Shown here piece by piece: positions 9,096-17,936 of a stretch of DNA of 48,318 nucleotides. The notes beneath the pieces were generated by a model. It was given only the letters and a program-made list of their open reading frames with translations, made no database searches and was not told the DNA's origin. Origin of the DNA: Streptomyces sp. McG3 (GTDB taxonomy: Bacteria > Actinomycetota > Actinomycetes > Streptomycetales > Streptomycetaceae); NCBI RefSeq assembly GCF_018619185.1, contig NZ_JAAXYC010000023.1:1-48318 (forward strand). The letters run 5' to 3'. Positions within the stretch are counted from its first letter, which is position 1. Each line of letters begins with the position of its first letter. Both the position numbers and the translations under genes were made by a program.

Positions 9096-9110
9096 CTGAT
9101 GGTCCGTCAG
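9096..9110. promoter_or_regulatory. TetR-type operator candidate, site 1
   Basis: CTGATGGTCCGTCAG is one mismatch from the palindrome CTGACGnnnCGTCAG. It lies 64 nt before the F420-type LLM gene, in the gap shared with the divergent VOC gene. Two further sites with perfect arms occur at 10912 and 10974. Confidence 0.55.
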
Positions 9111-9173
9111 GTATGACGATGGCGGCCGTCACCCGGGGCGGACCGCCCCGGGCCGGAGGGGAAGGAGGCCGCC

Positions 9174-10118
9174 GTGCCGATACTGCCCAGCGGGCCGCTG
9201 TCGTACGGGATGCAGCTGCCGGTCCAGTCGCAGAGCGTCATCTACGCGGAACCCTGGGAGGCGGCGGCGACCCCCGCCGATCTCGTCCGCATCGCCCGCG
9301 CCGCCGATCACGGCGGTTTCGCCTACATCGCCGGCTGCGATCACGTCGCCATCCCGCGGCGGCTGGCGGACGGCATGAGCACCGTCTGGTACGACCCCGT
9401 CGCCACGCTCGCCTTTCTCGCCGGAGTCACCGGGCGCGTCCTCCTGATGAGCCATGTCGCCGTCGTCGGACTGCGCCACCCGCTCGTCACCGCCAAGCAG
9501 TACGCCACCCTCGACCACCTCAGCGGTGGCCGGCTGATCCTCGGGGTCGGGGCCGGCCACGTACGGGAGGAGTTCGAGGCGGTCGGGGCGGACTTCGACG
9601 GGCGTGGGGGCGTCCTGGACGAGTCGATCGACGCGCTGCGGGCCGCGCTCGGGCCCGAGGAGTACCCGGAGTTCGCGGGGGAGCGGTTCTCGTTCGGCGG
9701 GCTCGGGCAGCTGCCCCGGCCGGTCCAGGAACGGGTGCCGATCTGGGTGGGCGGCTCCTCGCCCGCCGCCACCCGCCGGGCCGCCGTGCGCGGGGACGGG
9801 TGGCTTCCGCAGGGCGATGCCCGGGACCGGCTGCCCGCGACGATCGCCCGGGTGCACGCCCTGCGGGAGGAGGCGGGCATCGAGGCGCCGATCGTCGTCG
9901 GTGCGATCACCGAGCCGGTGTACGTGGGTGAGCCCGGGTGGTCCGTGGGACGGCGGACGCTCACGGGTGAGCCGGAGGCCCTCGCGGAGTCGCTGCGGGA
10001 GTACGCGGCGATCGGCGTGCACCAGATCCAGGTGCGCTTCCGGAGCCGGAGCGTGGACGAACTGACCGATCAGATGGCGGCGTTCGGTGCGGACGTGGCC
10101 CCCCACCTCGGTACGTGA
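9174..10118 (+). CDS. LLM class F420-dependent oxidoreductase (TIGR03619-like)
   Basis: 314-aa TIM-barrel enzyme of the luciferase-like monooxygenase superfamily, of the branch predicted to use coenzyme F420 (TIGR03619 type). Diagnostic segments: [14 protein letters not shown] near residue 50, [37 protein letters not shown], and the [11 protein letters not shown] turn that binds the cofactor phosphate. GTG 9174 follows a strong GGAAGGAGG with 6-nt spacing. It is followed after 11 bp by an SDR gene, so the two form an operon, probably under the CTGACG-type operator at 9096. The substrate is unknown; the context suggests catabolism of a hydroxy or keto compound. The cofactor F420 would come from the pathway that includes fbiC in this window. 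Confidence 0.87.
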   Translation: MPILPSGPLSYGMQLPVQSQSVIYAEPWEAAATPADLVRIARAADHGGFAYIAGCDHVAIPRRLADGMSTVWYDPVATLAFLAGVTGRVLLMSHVAVVGLRHPLVTAKQYATLDHLSGGRLILGVGAGHVREEFEAVGADFDGRGGVLDESIDALRAALGPEEYPEFAGERFSFGGLGQLPRPVQERVPIWVGGSSPAATRRAAVRGDGWLPQGDARDRLPATIARVHALREEAGIEAPIVVGAITEPVYVGEPGWSVGRRTLTGEPEALAESLREYAAIGVHQIQVRFRSRSVDELTDQMAAFGADVAPHLGT

Positions 10119-10129
10119 AGGAGACGGAC

Positions 10130-10915
10130 ATGGGCAAGCTGGACGGGCGGGTCGTCCTGGTCACCGGGGCGGCGCGCGGGCAGGGCGAGCAGGAGGCGCG
10201 GCTCTTCGTCGAGGAGGGTGCGCGGGTCGTCGTCGCCGATGTGCTGGTCGAGCAGGGGGAGGCGCTGGCGAGGGAGCTGGGGGAGTCGGTCGCCCGGTTC
10301 GTCACGCTGGACGTCGGGAACGAGGCGGACTGGGCCGCGGCCGTCGCCGCCACCAAGGACGCCTTCGGGAAGATCGACGGGCTCGTCAACAACGCGGGCA
10401 TCCTGCGCTTCAACGAGCTGGTCAACACCCCGCTGGCCGAGTTCGAGCAGGTGGTGCGGGTCAATATGACGGGCGCGTTCCTCGGGATACGCGCCGTCGC
10501 ACCCGAGATCGAGGCCGCGGGCGGCGGGACGATCGTGAACACCTCCTCGTACACCGGCCTGACCGGCATGCCCCTGGTCGGCGCGTACGCCGCTACCAAG
10601 CACGCGGTGCTGGGGCTGACCAAGGTCGCCGCCATGGAGCTGGCGGGGAAGGGCATCCGGGTCAACGCCGTCTGCCCGGGGGCCGTCGACACCGCGATGA
10701 GCAACCCGGCGCTGCTGGACGCGGACGCCGACCTGTCGACGTCGAGCGCGGCCCTGGACGCGTACTACCGCAAGCTCGTGCCGATGGGGCGGATCGGCCG
10801 GCCCGAGGAGGTCGCCGCGCTGGTGCTGTTCCTGACCGGCCCGGATTCCTCGTACGTCACCGGGCAGCCGTTCGTCGTGGACGGGGGGTGGCTGGCGGGG
10901 GTCAGCCCGTTCTGA
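10130..10915 (+). CDS. SDR family oxidoreductase
   Basis: 261-aa classical short-chain dehydrogenase. It shows the Rossmann motif TGAARGQG (12-19), the NNAG motif near 87-90 and the active-site pair Y153/K157 (YAATK). The C-terminal PFVVDGGW is also typical. Closest in pattern to the actinobacterial hydroxysteroid/alcohol dehydrogenase group with ARGxG. ATG 10130 is chosen for AAGGAG with 6-nt spacing, and the gene sits 11 bp behind the F420-type LLM gene, so they are probably cotranscribed. A perfect CTGACG-type operator overlaps its stop codon. Substrate unknown. Confidence 0.9.
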   Translation: MGKLDGRVVLVTGAARGQGEQEARLFVEEGARVVVADVLVEQGEALARELGESVARFVTLDVGNEADWAAAVAATKDAFGKIDGLVNNAGILRFNELVNTPLAEFEQVVRVNMTGAFLGIRAVAPEIEAAGGGTIVNTSSYTGLTGMPLVGAYAATKHAVLGLTKVAAMELAGKGIRVNAVCPGAVDTAMSNPALLDADADLSTSSAALDAYYRKLVPMGRIGRPEEVAALVLFLTGPDSSYVTGQPFVVDGGWLAGVSPF

Positions 10916-10926
10916 CGAAGCGTCAG
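10912..10926. promoter_or_regulatory. TetR-type operator candidate, site 2
   Basis: CTGACG-AAG-CGTCAG is a perfect 6+6 palindrome with a 3-nt centre. It overlaps the stop codon of the SDR gene and lies 62 bp, about six helical turns, from site 3. Confidence 0.6.
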
Positions 10927-10973
10927 GTATTGACGGGTCGCGGTGGCGGTGGAACAGTCGGTCGCATCACAAT

Positions 10974-10988
10974 CTGACGGTGCGTCAG
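10974..10988. promoter_or_regulatory. TetR-type operator candidate, site 3
   Basis: CTGACG-GTG-CGTCAG is perfect and extends to 17 bp with the flanking T and A (10973, 10989). It ends 25 nt before the GTG of the second LLM gene, where a repressor would block transcription. No TetR gene lies next to it. Confidence 0.65.
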
Positions 10989-11013
10989 AAATACTCGAGG
11001 ACGGTGAACCTCC

Positions 11014-12135
11014 GTGGAATTCGGGCTCTTTGTTCAGGGGTACGTGCCCGCCGCGCGTGCCAAGGTGGACCCCGAGGCAGAGCACAAGGCGCTGATCGAG
11101 GAGACCGAGTACGTCATCCAGGCGGACAAGTCCGGCTTCAAGTACGCCTGGGCCTCCGAGCACCACTTCCTGGAGGAGTACTCGCACCTCTCCGCCAACG
11201 ACGTGTACCTCGGCTATCTCGCGCACGCCACCGAGCGCATCCACCTCGGCTCCGGCATCTTCAACCCGCTCGCCCCCGTCAACCATCCGGTGAAGGTCGC
11301 CGAGAAGGTCGCGATGCTCGACCATCTCTCCGAGGGGCGCTTCGAGTTCGGCACCGGTCGGGGTGCGGGCAGCCACGAGATCCTCGGGTTCATGCCGGGT
11401 ATCACCGACATGAACCACACGAAGGAGCTGTGGGAGGAGACGATCGCCGAGTTCCCCAAGATGTGGCTCCAGGACGAGTACGTCGGCTTCCAGGGCAAGC
11501 ACTGGTCCCTGCCGCCGCGCAAGATCCTGCCGAAGCCGTACGGGAAGTCCCACCCGGCCATGTGGTACGCGGCCGGGTCGCCGTCCTCGTACGCCATGGC
11601 GGGCAAGAAGGGGCTCGGCGTGCTGGGCTTCAGCGTGCAGAAGGTCTCCGACATGGAGTGGGTCGTCGAGTCCTACAAGAACGCGGTCAAGGACGCCGAG
11701 CCGGTGGGCGCGTTCGTCAACGACAACGTGATGGTGACGTCCACCGCGATCTGCGCCGAGACGCACGCCAAGGCGGTGGAGATCGCGGTCGGCGGTGGGC
11801 TCAACTACCTCCAGTCGCTGCTGTTCCGCTACCACGACACGTTCCCCCGGCCGGAGGGGATTCCGGAGTGGCCGCAACTGCTGCCGGAGTACACCGAGGA
11901 GATCGTCGAGCTGCTCATCGCGGAGGAGCTGATGATCTGCGGGGATCCCGACGAGGTGCTGAAGCAGTGCCGGCGGTGGGATCGGGCGGGGGCGGACCAG
12001 TTGAGCTTCGGGCTGCCGATCGGGATCAGTCCCGAGGACACGATGAACACGATCCGGTTGATCGGGGAGCACGTGATTCCGCAGATCGATACGGATCCCG
12101 TGCATCGGACCTCGCGGTTCCGGGCCGCGGGCTGA
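11014..12135 (+). CDS. LLM class flavin-dependent oxidoreductase
   Basis: 373-aa luciferase-like monooxygenase of the larger FMN-type branch (alkanal monooxygenase alpha-like). Visible hallmarks: KYAWASEHHFLEEY (active-site His pair in the SEHHF motif), ERIHLGSGI, NHPVKVAEKVAMLDHLSEGR, and FGTGRGAGSHE near residue 115-125. The reaction would be O2-dependent oxidation by reduced flavin, possibly with the neighbouring SDR and aldehyde dehydrogenase acting on its products. GTG 11014 has only a weak GAGGA about 11 nt upstream. Two CTGACGnnnCGTCAG sites lie just upstream, so it is likely under TetR control together with the preceding LLM-SDR pair. Partner reductase not seen in the window. Confidence 0.88.
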   Translation: MEFGLFVQGYVPAARAKVDPEAEHKALIEETEYVIQADKSGFKYAWASEHHFLEEYSHLSANDVYLGYLAHATERIHLGSGIFNPLAPVNHPVKVAEKVAMLDHLSEGRFEFGTGRGAGSHEILGFMPGITDMNHTKELWEETIAEFPKMWLQDEYVGFQGKHWSLPPRKILPKPYGKSHPAMWYAAGSPSSYAMAGKKGLGVLGFSVQKVSDMEWVVESYKNAVKDAEPVGAFVNDNVMVTSTAICAETHAKAVEIAVGGGLNYLQSLLFRYHDTFPRPEGIPEWPQLLPEYTEEIVELLIAEELMICGDPDEVLKQCRRWDRAGADQLSFGLPIGISPEDTMNTIRLIGEHVIPQIDTDPVHRTSRFRAAG

Positions 12136-12141
12136 CCCTCT

Positions 12142-12310
12142 CGGGGCGCTGCCCCGGACCCCGCTCCTCAAGCGCCGGAGAGGCTGAGGAGACTCGCCTC
12201 AAACGTCGGCGGGGCTGGATCGTGCCCCCAGGGCCGGATCGCGCCTAGCGGCCGGACGACCAAGCCGCTCCGGCGATTGAGGCGCGGGGGTGCGGGGGCG
12301 GAGCCCCCGC
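12142..12310. repeat. Streptomyces-type intergenic repeat cluster, inverted copies
   Basis: This gap carries several copies of a common Streptomyces intergenic element. One forward copy is CTCCTCAAGCGCCGGAG around 12164-12180. A diverged copy, GCCTCAAACGTCGGCGGGG, is near 12196-12214. An inverted copy is CTCCGGCGATTGAGGCG near 12268-12284. Two hairpins frame them: CGGGGC/GCCCCG (12142-12156) and GCGGGGGC/GCCCCCGC (12292-12310). Inverted copies can fold together and probably act as a terminator between the LLM gene and the amidohydrolase gene. 12136-12436 holds no gene. Confidence 0.7.
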
Positions 12311-12436
12311 GGACAAGCCGGGCGGCGTCTTCCCGGACCGTCGCCCTGATGAGCCGGGGTGCGTACCGCGGCCAGAAGCGTGCGCACCCCGGCTGTCCCA
12401 CCGAGCCGGAGAAGGAACCCCGAGAAGGGAACCGTC

Positions 12437-14176
12437 ATGCTCGACCACCTCATCCGCCGCGCGACCGTCGTGGACGGCACCGGCGGCCCCGCCCGCACCG
12501 CCGACGTCGGCATCCGCGACGGCCGGATCGCCGTCGTCGCCGAGCCGGGGACCCTCACCGAAGAGGCCGTCACCAGCGAGGACGCCGACGGGCTCGTCCT
12601 CGCCCCCGGCTTCGTCGACCCGCACACCCACTACGACGCCCAGCTCTTCTGGGACCCCTACGCCACCCCCTCCATGAACCACGGCGTCACCACCGTCGCG
12701 GGCGGCAACTGCGGGTTCACCCTCGCCCCGCTCCACCCCGACCGGCCCGAGGACGCCGACTACACCCGGCGGATGATGTCCCGGGTCGAGGGCATGGCGC
12801 TGGCCGCGCTGGAGGACGGCGTCGACTGGACCTGGTCCACCTTCCGCGAGTACCTCGACGCCCTCGAAGGGCGCATCGCCGTCAACGCCGGGTTCATGGT
12901 CGGGCACTGCGCCCTGCGCCGGCACGTCATGGGCGCGGACGCGGTCGGCGGGCAGCCCACGCCCGCGCAGCTGGACGCCATGCTCGCGCTGTTCCACGAC
13001 GCGATGGACGCCGGGGCCTGGGGGCTCTCCACCACCCAGTCCTCCACCCACTCCGACGGCGACGGCGAGCCCGTCGCCTCCCGGCACGCCCGGCCCGAGG
13101 AGCTGCTCGCCCTCTCCCGCGCGGTCGGCGAGCACGAGGGGACCCAGCTGGAGGCGATCGTCGCCGGGTGCCTGGACCAGTTCTCCGACGAGGAGATCGA
13201 CCTCTTCGTCGACATGACCGCCGCCGCCGGCCGCCCGCTCAACTGGAACGTCCTCACCATCGACGCCGCCGTCCCCGAACGCGTACCGCGCCAGTTGGTT
13301 CCGAGTGAGCGTGCCCGCCGCGCCGGCGGGCGGATCGTGGCCCTCACGATGCCCATCCTGACGCCGATGAACATGTCGCTCGGCACCTTCTGCGCCCTCA
13401 ACCTCATCCCCGGCTGGGGCGAGATCCTCGCCCTTCCCGTCCCCGAGCGCATCGAACGCCTCCGGGACGCCGGCACCCGCGCCGAGATGCTGCGCCGCGC
13501 CGACAGCAAGGAGGCCGGGGTCTTCCGCCGGCTCGCGAACTTCGGCCGGTACGTCATCGGGGACACCTACAGCGCCGCCAACGAGGGGCTCAGCGGCCGC
13601 GTCGTCAACGACATCGCCGCCGAGCGCGGCCAGGACGCCTTCCACTGCCTGGTCGAGATCTGTGCCGCCGACGATCTGCGCACGGTCCTGTGGCCGATGC
13701 CGACCGACAACGACCCGGACTCCTGGGCGCTGCGGCAGCGGACCTGGGAGCACGAGGACGTCTTGCTCGGCGGCTCCGACGCGGGCGCGCACCTGGACCG
13801 GATGTGCGGAGCCCCGTACACCACGCGTTTCCTCGGCGACTGTCTGCGCGGGCGGAAACTCGTCTCCCTGACAGCCGCCGTCAAGATGCTCACCGACGAC
13901 CCGGCGCGGCTCTTCGGGCTGCGTGGGCGCGGCCGGATCGAGGAGGGCTTCCACGCCGACCTCGTCCTCTTCGACCCCGAGCGGATCGACGCCGGGCCCG
14001 CCACCCTCGTCCACGACCTGCCCGGGGACAGCCCGCGCCTGGACTCCAAGGCCATCGGGATCGTCTCCGTGCGCGTCAACGGGGTCGAGACCCTGCGCGA
14101 CGACAAGGTGACGGGGGCGGTGCCGGGGACGGTGCTGCGCTCGGGCCGTGACACCCGGACGGTGAGTACGGCGTGA
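12437..14176 (+). CDS. N-acyl-D-amino-acid deacylase-type amidohydrolase
   Basis: 579-aa metal-dependent amidohydrolase of the D-aminoacylase/dihydroorotase-like branch (amidohydrolase 3). It shows the N-terminal beta-sandwich (LIRRATVVDGTG), the metal-binding HxH at H63/H65 in GFVDPHTHYDAQ, GVTTVAGGNCGF, and the late SDAGAHLD region that supplies the catalytic Asp. The C-terminus returns to the sandwich domain (GRGRIEEGFHADLVLFDP). Members hydrolyse N-acyl-D-amino acids, but many actinobacterial relatives are uncharacterised. ATG 12437 has AGAAGGGA upstream. Its stop overlaps the GTG of the aldehyde dehydrogenase, so the two are translationally coupled. It is separated from the LLM genes by a repeat cluster, so common regulation is unproven. 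Confidence 0.87.
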   Translation: MLDHLIRRATVVDGTGGPARTADVGIRDGRIAVVAEPGTLTEEAVTSEDADGLVLAPGFVDPHTHYDAQLFWDPYATPSMNHGVTTVAGGNCGFTLAPLHPDRPEDADYTRRMMSRVEGMALAALEDGVDWTWSTFREYLDALEGRIAVNAGFMVGHCALRRHVMGADAVGGQPTPAQLDAMLALFHDAMDAGAWGLSTTQSSTHSDGDGEPVASRHARPEELLALSRAVGEHEGTQLEAIVAGCLDQFSDEEIDLFVDMTAAAGRPLNWNVLTIDAAVPERVPRQLVPSERARRAGGRIVALTMPILTPMNMSLGTFCALNLIPGWGEILALPVPERIERLRDAGTRAEMLRRADSKEAGVFRRLANFGRYVIGDTYSAANEGLSGRVVNDIAAERGQDAFHCLVEICAADDLRTVLWPMPTDNDPDSWALRQRTWEHEDVLLGGSDAGAHLDRMCGAPYTTRFLGDCLRGRKLVSLTAAVKMLTDDPARLFGLRGRGRIEEGFHADLVLFDPERIDAGPATLVHDLPGDSPRLDSKAIGIVSVRVNGVETLRDDKVTGAVPGTVLRSGRDTRTVSTA

Positions 14177-15636
14177 ACCACGTGCCTGAGCGGTTGTTCG
14201 TCGGCGGCGAGTGGGTCGAGCCCGCCGGCGGCCATTACGAGGTGATCGACCCCGCCACCGAGGAGGTCGTCGGCCTCGCCCCCGAGGCGAGCCGCGCCCA
14301 GGTGTACGAGGCCGCCGCGGCAGCGCGCGACGCCTTCGGGCCCTGGTCGCGGACCCGGCCCGAGGAGCGCGCCGCGATCCTCGACCGGGCCGCCGACATC
14401 GTCCGGCGGGACTTCCTCGCCCACGCCGAGGTCGCGCGGGCGGAGAGCGGCGCCACCGCCTCCACTGCCCGGTCCATGCAGGTGGGGGTGGGCATCGCCC
14501 GCTTCCGGCGGTACGCGCGCGGGGCCCTGGAGCCCGTCGAGGAGGCCGTCGCACCCCAGATCAACGAGGCCGGGCCGATGGGGCGGGCCGGGGTCTTCGG
14601 GGCGCTGGCAGTCCGCCAGCCGGTCGGCGTGATCACGTGCATCACCTCGTACAACAACCCCTGGGCCAACCCGGCGGGCAAGATCGCGCCCGCGCTCGCG
14701 ATGGGCAACACGGTCCTGGTGAAGCCCGCCCCGCAGGACCCGCTCTCCGTCTACCGGATGGCCGCCGCCCTCGCGGAGGCGGGTGTTCCGCCGGGGGTGG
14801 TGAACGTCGTCACCGGGTCGGGCGCGGAGGCGGGGGAGGCCTCCGTCGACTCACCCGACGTCGACATGGTCAGTTTCACCGGGTCCACCGCCGTGGGGCA
14901 GCGCATCGCGGAGGTGTGCGGGCGCGGGATGAAGCGGCAGCTGATGGAGCTGGGCGGCAAGGGGGCGGCTCTCGTCCTCGACGACGCCGATCTGGACTCC
15001 GCCGTCGCGGGCATCGGCACGACGTTCTCCTTCTACAGCGGACAGATCTGTACGGCTCCGACCCGCGTCCTGGTCCACCGGTCCCGGCAGGACGAGCTGA
15101 CCGCCGCGCTCACCGCGTACGCGAACCGGCTCACCGTCGGCGATCCCCGCGACCGGGCCACCGTCGTCGGCCCGGTCATCTCCGCGGCCCACCGCGACCG
15201 CGTAGAGGCGTACGTGGAGCTGGGCCGGAAGGAGGGCGCGCGGGTCGTCACGGGCGGCGTCCGGCCCGGCCACCTGGACCGGGGCTTCTACGTGGCGCCC
15301 ACGCTGCTGGCCGACTGCACCCCGGACATGCGGGTGGTCCGCGAGGAGATCTTCGGGCCGGTCGTGGTGGTCGTCCCCTTCGACGACGAGGAGGAGGGCG
15401 TCGCCCTGGCCAACGACAGCGACTACGGCCTCATCGACTACGTGTGGTCCGGCGACGTGGCCCGCGCCTTCCGGATCGCCCGCCGGCTGCGCGCGGGCGG
15501 GGTCGGCGTCAACACGGTCGGGCGGAACATGGAGGCCCCGTTCGGAGGGTTCAAGAAGAGCGGGGTGGGGCGGGACGTGGGCTCGTACGCGCTGCACGCC
15601 TACAGCGAGACGCAGGCGATCGTCTGGCCCGGCTGA
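14173..15636 (+). CDS. NAD(P)-dependent aldehyde dehydrogenase
   Basis: 487-aa aldehyde dehydrogenase superfamily enzyme oxidising an aldehyde to the acid. Catalytic Glu is E259 (MELGGKG) and the nucleophile is C293 (SGQICTAPTR). The oxyanion Asn segment TSYNNPWA (about 158-165) and the C-terminal PFGGFKKSGVGRD are also present. Length is normal. GTG 14173 overlaps the TGA of the amidohydrolase (GTGA), which gives translational coupling and a likely shared pathway. The pair may act on an N-acyl or amide compound whose product aldehyde is then oxidised, but that is inference. An APC permease gene follows after 227 bp with its own leaderless promoter signature. Confidence 0.92.
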   Translation: MNHVPERLFVGGEWVEPAGGHYEVIDPATEEVVGLAPEASRAQVYEAAAAARDAFGPWSRTRPEERAAILDRAADIVRRDFLAHAEVARAESGATASTARSMQVGVGIARFRRYARGALEPVEEAVAPQINEAGPMGRAGVFGALAVRQPVGVITCITSYNNPWANPAGKIAPALAMGNTVLVKPAPQDPLSVYRMAAALAEAGVPPGVVNVVTGSGAEAGEASVDSPDVDMVSFTGSTAVGQRIAEVCGRGMKRQLMELGGKGAALVLDDADLDSAVAGIGTTFSFYSGQICTAPTRVLVHRSRQDELTAALTAYANRLTVGDPRDRATVVGPVISAAHRDRVEAYVELGRKEGARVVTGGVRPGHLDRGFYVAPTLLADCTPDMRVVREEIFGPVVVVVPFDDEEEGVALANDSDYGLIDYVWSGDVARAFRIARRLRAGGVGVNTVGRNMEAPFGGFKKSGVGRDVGSYALHAYSETQAIVWPG

Positions 15637-15850
15637 GGGCGCCTCCACGGGGCGCGGGAAAATTTTGAATCGGCACAAAACGGACAGTGCTGCGATTACC
15701 GTACGTCGTCACGTCCGGTCGAGTGGCATGCATTGCAAGGCTTCACGTGAATGTGACCTTGAATTGGTGAAGCGTTTCTGGGGAGTTGGCTGTCACATCC
15801 AAGGGTGAGACGTTGGAGTCTCACGCTCCGGATGTGGATATCGCAGCGCA

Positions 15851-15856
15851 TAGCGT
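15851..15856 (+). promoter_or_regulatory. putative -10 element of a leaderless permease mRNA
   Basis: TAGCGT lies 7 nt before ATG 15864 with no Shine-Dalgarno sequence. The 227-bp gap is also unusually AT-rich around 15655-15780, with no other feature recognised in it. Confidence 0.4.
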
Positions 15857-15863
15857 CCTTCCC

Positions 15864-17450
15864 ATGAGTCAGCTGGACGCGCGGCCACGGGCCGGAGACA
15901 CGGTACGGGGAAGCGCCCCGGCCGACGGCGGTGACGGCCGCGGTGGCGTACGGGGCAAGGGGCTCGGCGGGAACTCCGTCGGCCTCATGGGCAGCGCCGT
16001 CATCGGCGTCTCCACCGTCGCCCCCGTCTACTGCCTGACCTCCACCCTCGGCTCCACCGCCGGAGAGGTCGGCGTGCAGATGCCCGCCGTCTTCCTGGCC
16101 GGGTTCCTGCCGATGCTGCTCGTGGCCTTCGCCTACCGCGAGCTGAACCGGGCGATGCCGGACTGCGGCACCTCCTTCACCTGGACGGTGAAGGCGTTCG
16201 GCCCGCGCGTCGGCTGGATGTGCGGCTGGGGCCTGGTGATCGCGACGATCATCGTGCTGTCCAACCTGGCGGGCGTCGCCACCTCGTACTTCTGGCTGCT
16301 CGCGGGGGAGATCACCGGCAGTGCGTCGGTCGCCGCCCTGGACGACAGCAAGCCGGTCCACATCCTCACCTGCCTGGTCCTCATCGCCGTCGCCACCGCC
16401 ATCAGCTACCGGGGCATGACCGCCACCAAGGGCATCCAGTACGCCCTGGTCGGGCTCCAGTTGGTGGTCCTCGCCGTGTTCGTGGCGATGGCCCTGAGCA
16501 AGGCGGGCAGCGGGGGGCCGGACTTCGCCTCCTCGCTCGACTTCTCCTGGTCCTGGCTGAACCCCTTCGCCGTCCGGTCCTTCGCGGCCTTCACCGCCGG
16601 GCTGTCCCTCTCGATCTTCATGTTCTGGGGCTGGGACGCCTGTCTGACCGCCAACGAGGAGACCACCGGCAGCGAGAAGACCCCCGGCCGCGCGGCCCTC
16701 ATCGCGATGGTCGTCCTGGTCGGCTCCTACCTCGCCACCGGCATCGCCGCGCAGATGGCCGTCGGTTCCGGCACCTCCGGGCTCGGCCTCGCCAACCCGG
16801 ACACCTCCGACAACGTCTTCGCCGCCCTCGCCGGACCGGTGATGGGCCCCGGCCTGGGCGTCCTGCTCTTCCTCGCGGTCCTCGCCTCGGCCGCCGCCAG
16901 CCTCCAGACCACGTTCATCCCGGTGGCCCGCACGGTGCTCGCGATGTCCGCGTACGAGGCGATGCCCGCCTCGTACGCCAAGGTCCACCCCCGCTTCAAG
17001 ACCCCCGGCCGGGCGACGGTCACGGCGGGCATCGGCACCGGCGTCTTCTACACCGTGATGACCCTGGTCAGCGAGCACGTCCTGGTCGACACCATCTACG
17101 CGCTCGGCCTCATGATCTGCTTCTACTACGCGCTGACCGCCTTCGCCTGCGCCTGGTACTTCCGCGCCGAACTGACCCGCTCCGCCCGGGACCTGGTCTT
17201 CAAGGGCCTCTTCCCGCTGCTCGGCGGAACCCTGCTCGCCGCCGTCTTCGCCAAGACCCTCTACGACATGTGGGACCCGGCGTACGGCTCCGGATCCTCG
17301 GTCCTCGGCGTCGGATCGGTGTTCGTCATCGGGGTGGGGCTGCTGCTCCTCGGCGTCGTGCTGATGGTCGCGATGGAGCGCCGCAGCCCGGCGTTCTTCC
17401 GGGGCGAGGTCCTGACGAAGGAGACCCCGGCCCTCGTGGTCGAGGACTGA
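15864..17450 (+). CDS. APC family amino acid permease
   Basis: 528-aa membrane transporter of the amino acid-polyamine-organocation family with about 12 hydrophobic segments. TM1 carries the broken-helix motif (GSAVIGVSTVAPVY), TM2-3 shows the MLLVAFAYRELNRAMPDCG loop, and the charged cytoplasmic loops EETTGSEKTPGRA and KTPGRATVT are typical. It imports amino acids or related compounds across the cytoplasmic membrane. ATG 15864 is preferred because TAGCGT stands 7 nt upstream without a ribosome site; the frame is open up to TTG 15786. It may supply substrate to the amidohydrolase and aldehyde dehydrogenase just upstream. Confidence 0.87.
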   Translation: MSQLDARPRAGDTVRGSAPADGGDGRGGVRGKGLGGNSVGLMGSAVIGVSTVAPVYCLTSTLGSTAGEVGVQMPAVFLAGFLPMLLVAFAYRELNRAMPDCGTSFTWTVKAFGPRVGWMCGWGLVIATIIVLSNLAGVATSYFWLLAGEITGSASVAALDDSKPVHILTCLVLIAVATAISYRGMTATKGIQYALVGLQLVVLAVFVAMALSKAGSGGPDFASSLDFSWSWLNPFAVRSFAAFTAGLSLSIFMFWGWDACLTANEETTGSEKTPGRAALIAMVVLVGSYLATGIAAQMAVGSGTSGLGLANPDTSDNVFAALAGPVMGPGLGVLLFLAVLASAAASLQTTFIPVARTVLAMSAYEAMPASYAKVHPRFKTPGRATVTAGIGTGVFYTVMTLVSEHVLVDTIYALGLMICFYYALTAFACAWYFRAELTRSARDLVFKGLFPLLGGTLLAAVFAKTLYDMWDPAYGSGSSVLGVGSVFVIGVGLLLLGVVLMVAMERRSPAFFRGEVLTKETPALVVED

Positions 17451-17474
17451 TCCCCCGGCCCGCGCGACGCCTCG

Positions 17475-17480
17475 TACGAT
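17475..17480 (+). promoter_or_regulatory. putative -10 element of a leaderless gene
   Basis: TACGAT ends 6 nt before ATG 17487, with no Shine-Dalgarno sequence. It lies 24 nt past the permease stop. Confidence 0.45.
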
Positions 17481-17486
17481 GAGGCC

Positions 17487-17936
17487 ATGACACGAGGTTC
17501 GACGGGGCGATGGCTCCAGGCGGTCGGGATCGCCCACGGCGCCATCGGCGCGGTGATCTACCGCGACGTGCTCGCCGACCTCGGGCGGGACGTGGTCGGC
17601 TCCGTGCCCGACCGGGGCGACCGTGCCGCCGCCTTCTGGTTCATGGCCGCCGCCCCCACCCTGTGGCTGGGCGGCCGGCTGCTCCGCTCGGCGGAGGAGC
17701 ACGACGACGTCCCGGCCCAGCGCGCGGCGGGCATCGCCCTGGCCGCCGTCGGCGTGGTGGGCACGGTGGCCATGCCGAAGAGCGGGTTTCCGAGCCTGGT
17801 GGGGATCGGCGGCGTCCTGCTGCGCAGGTCGCTGCGGTCCGGGGGCGCACAGGTGCGCACGGCGGGCGCCGGAGCGGCCGGAACCCCCGGGACCGCCCCG
17901 GCGCCGCAGCGGCCGGGCCCCTACGGCCGCCAGTAA
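17487..17936 (+). CDS. DUF6463-family small membrane protein
   Basis: 149-aa integral membrane protein with four hydrophobic segments: about 10-24 (AVGIAHGAIGAV), 47-62 (AAFWFMAAAPTLWLGG), 79-96 (AAGIALAAVGVVGTVAM) and 99-112. The pattern W..AVG.AHG..G, DR..AFWF and MPKSGF matches the DUF6463 family of unknown function. The C-terminus is a Gly/Ala/Pro-rich tail without structure. Its last 16 bases overlap the 3' end of the convergent siderophore-interacting gene. The leaderless signature decides the start. Confidence 0.72.
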   Translation: MTRGSTGRWLQAVGIAHGAIGAVIYRDVLADLGRDVVGSVPDRGDRAAAFWFMAAAPTLWLGGRLLRSAEEHDDVPAQRAAGIALAAVGVVGTVAMPKSGFPSLVGIGGVLLRRSLRSGGAQVRTAGAGAAGTPGTAPAPQRPGPYGRQ

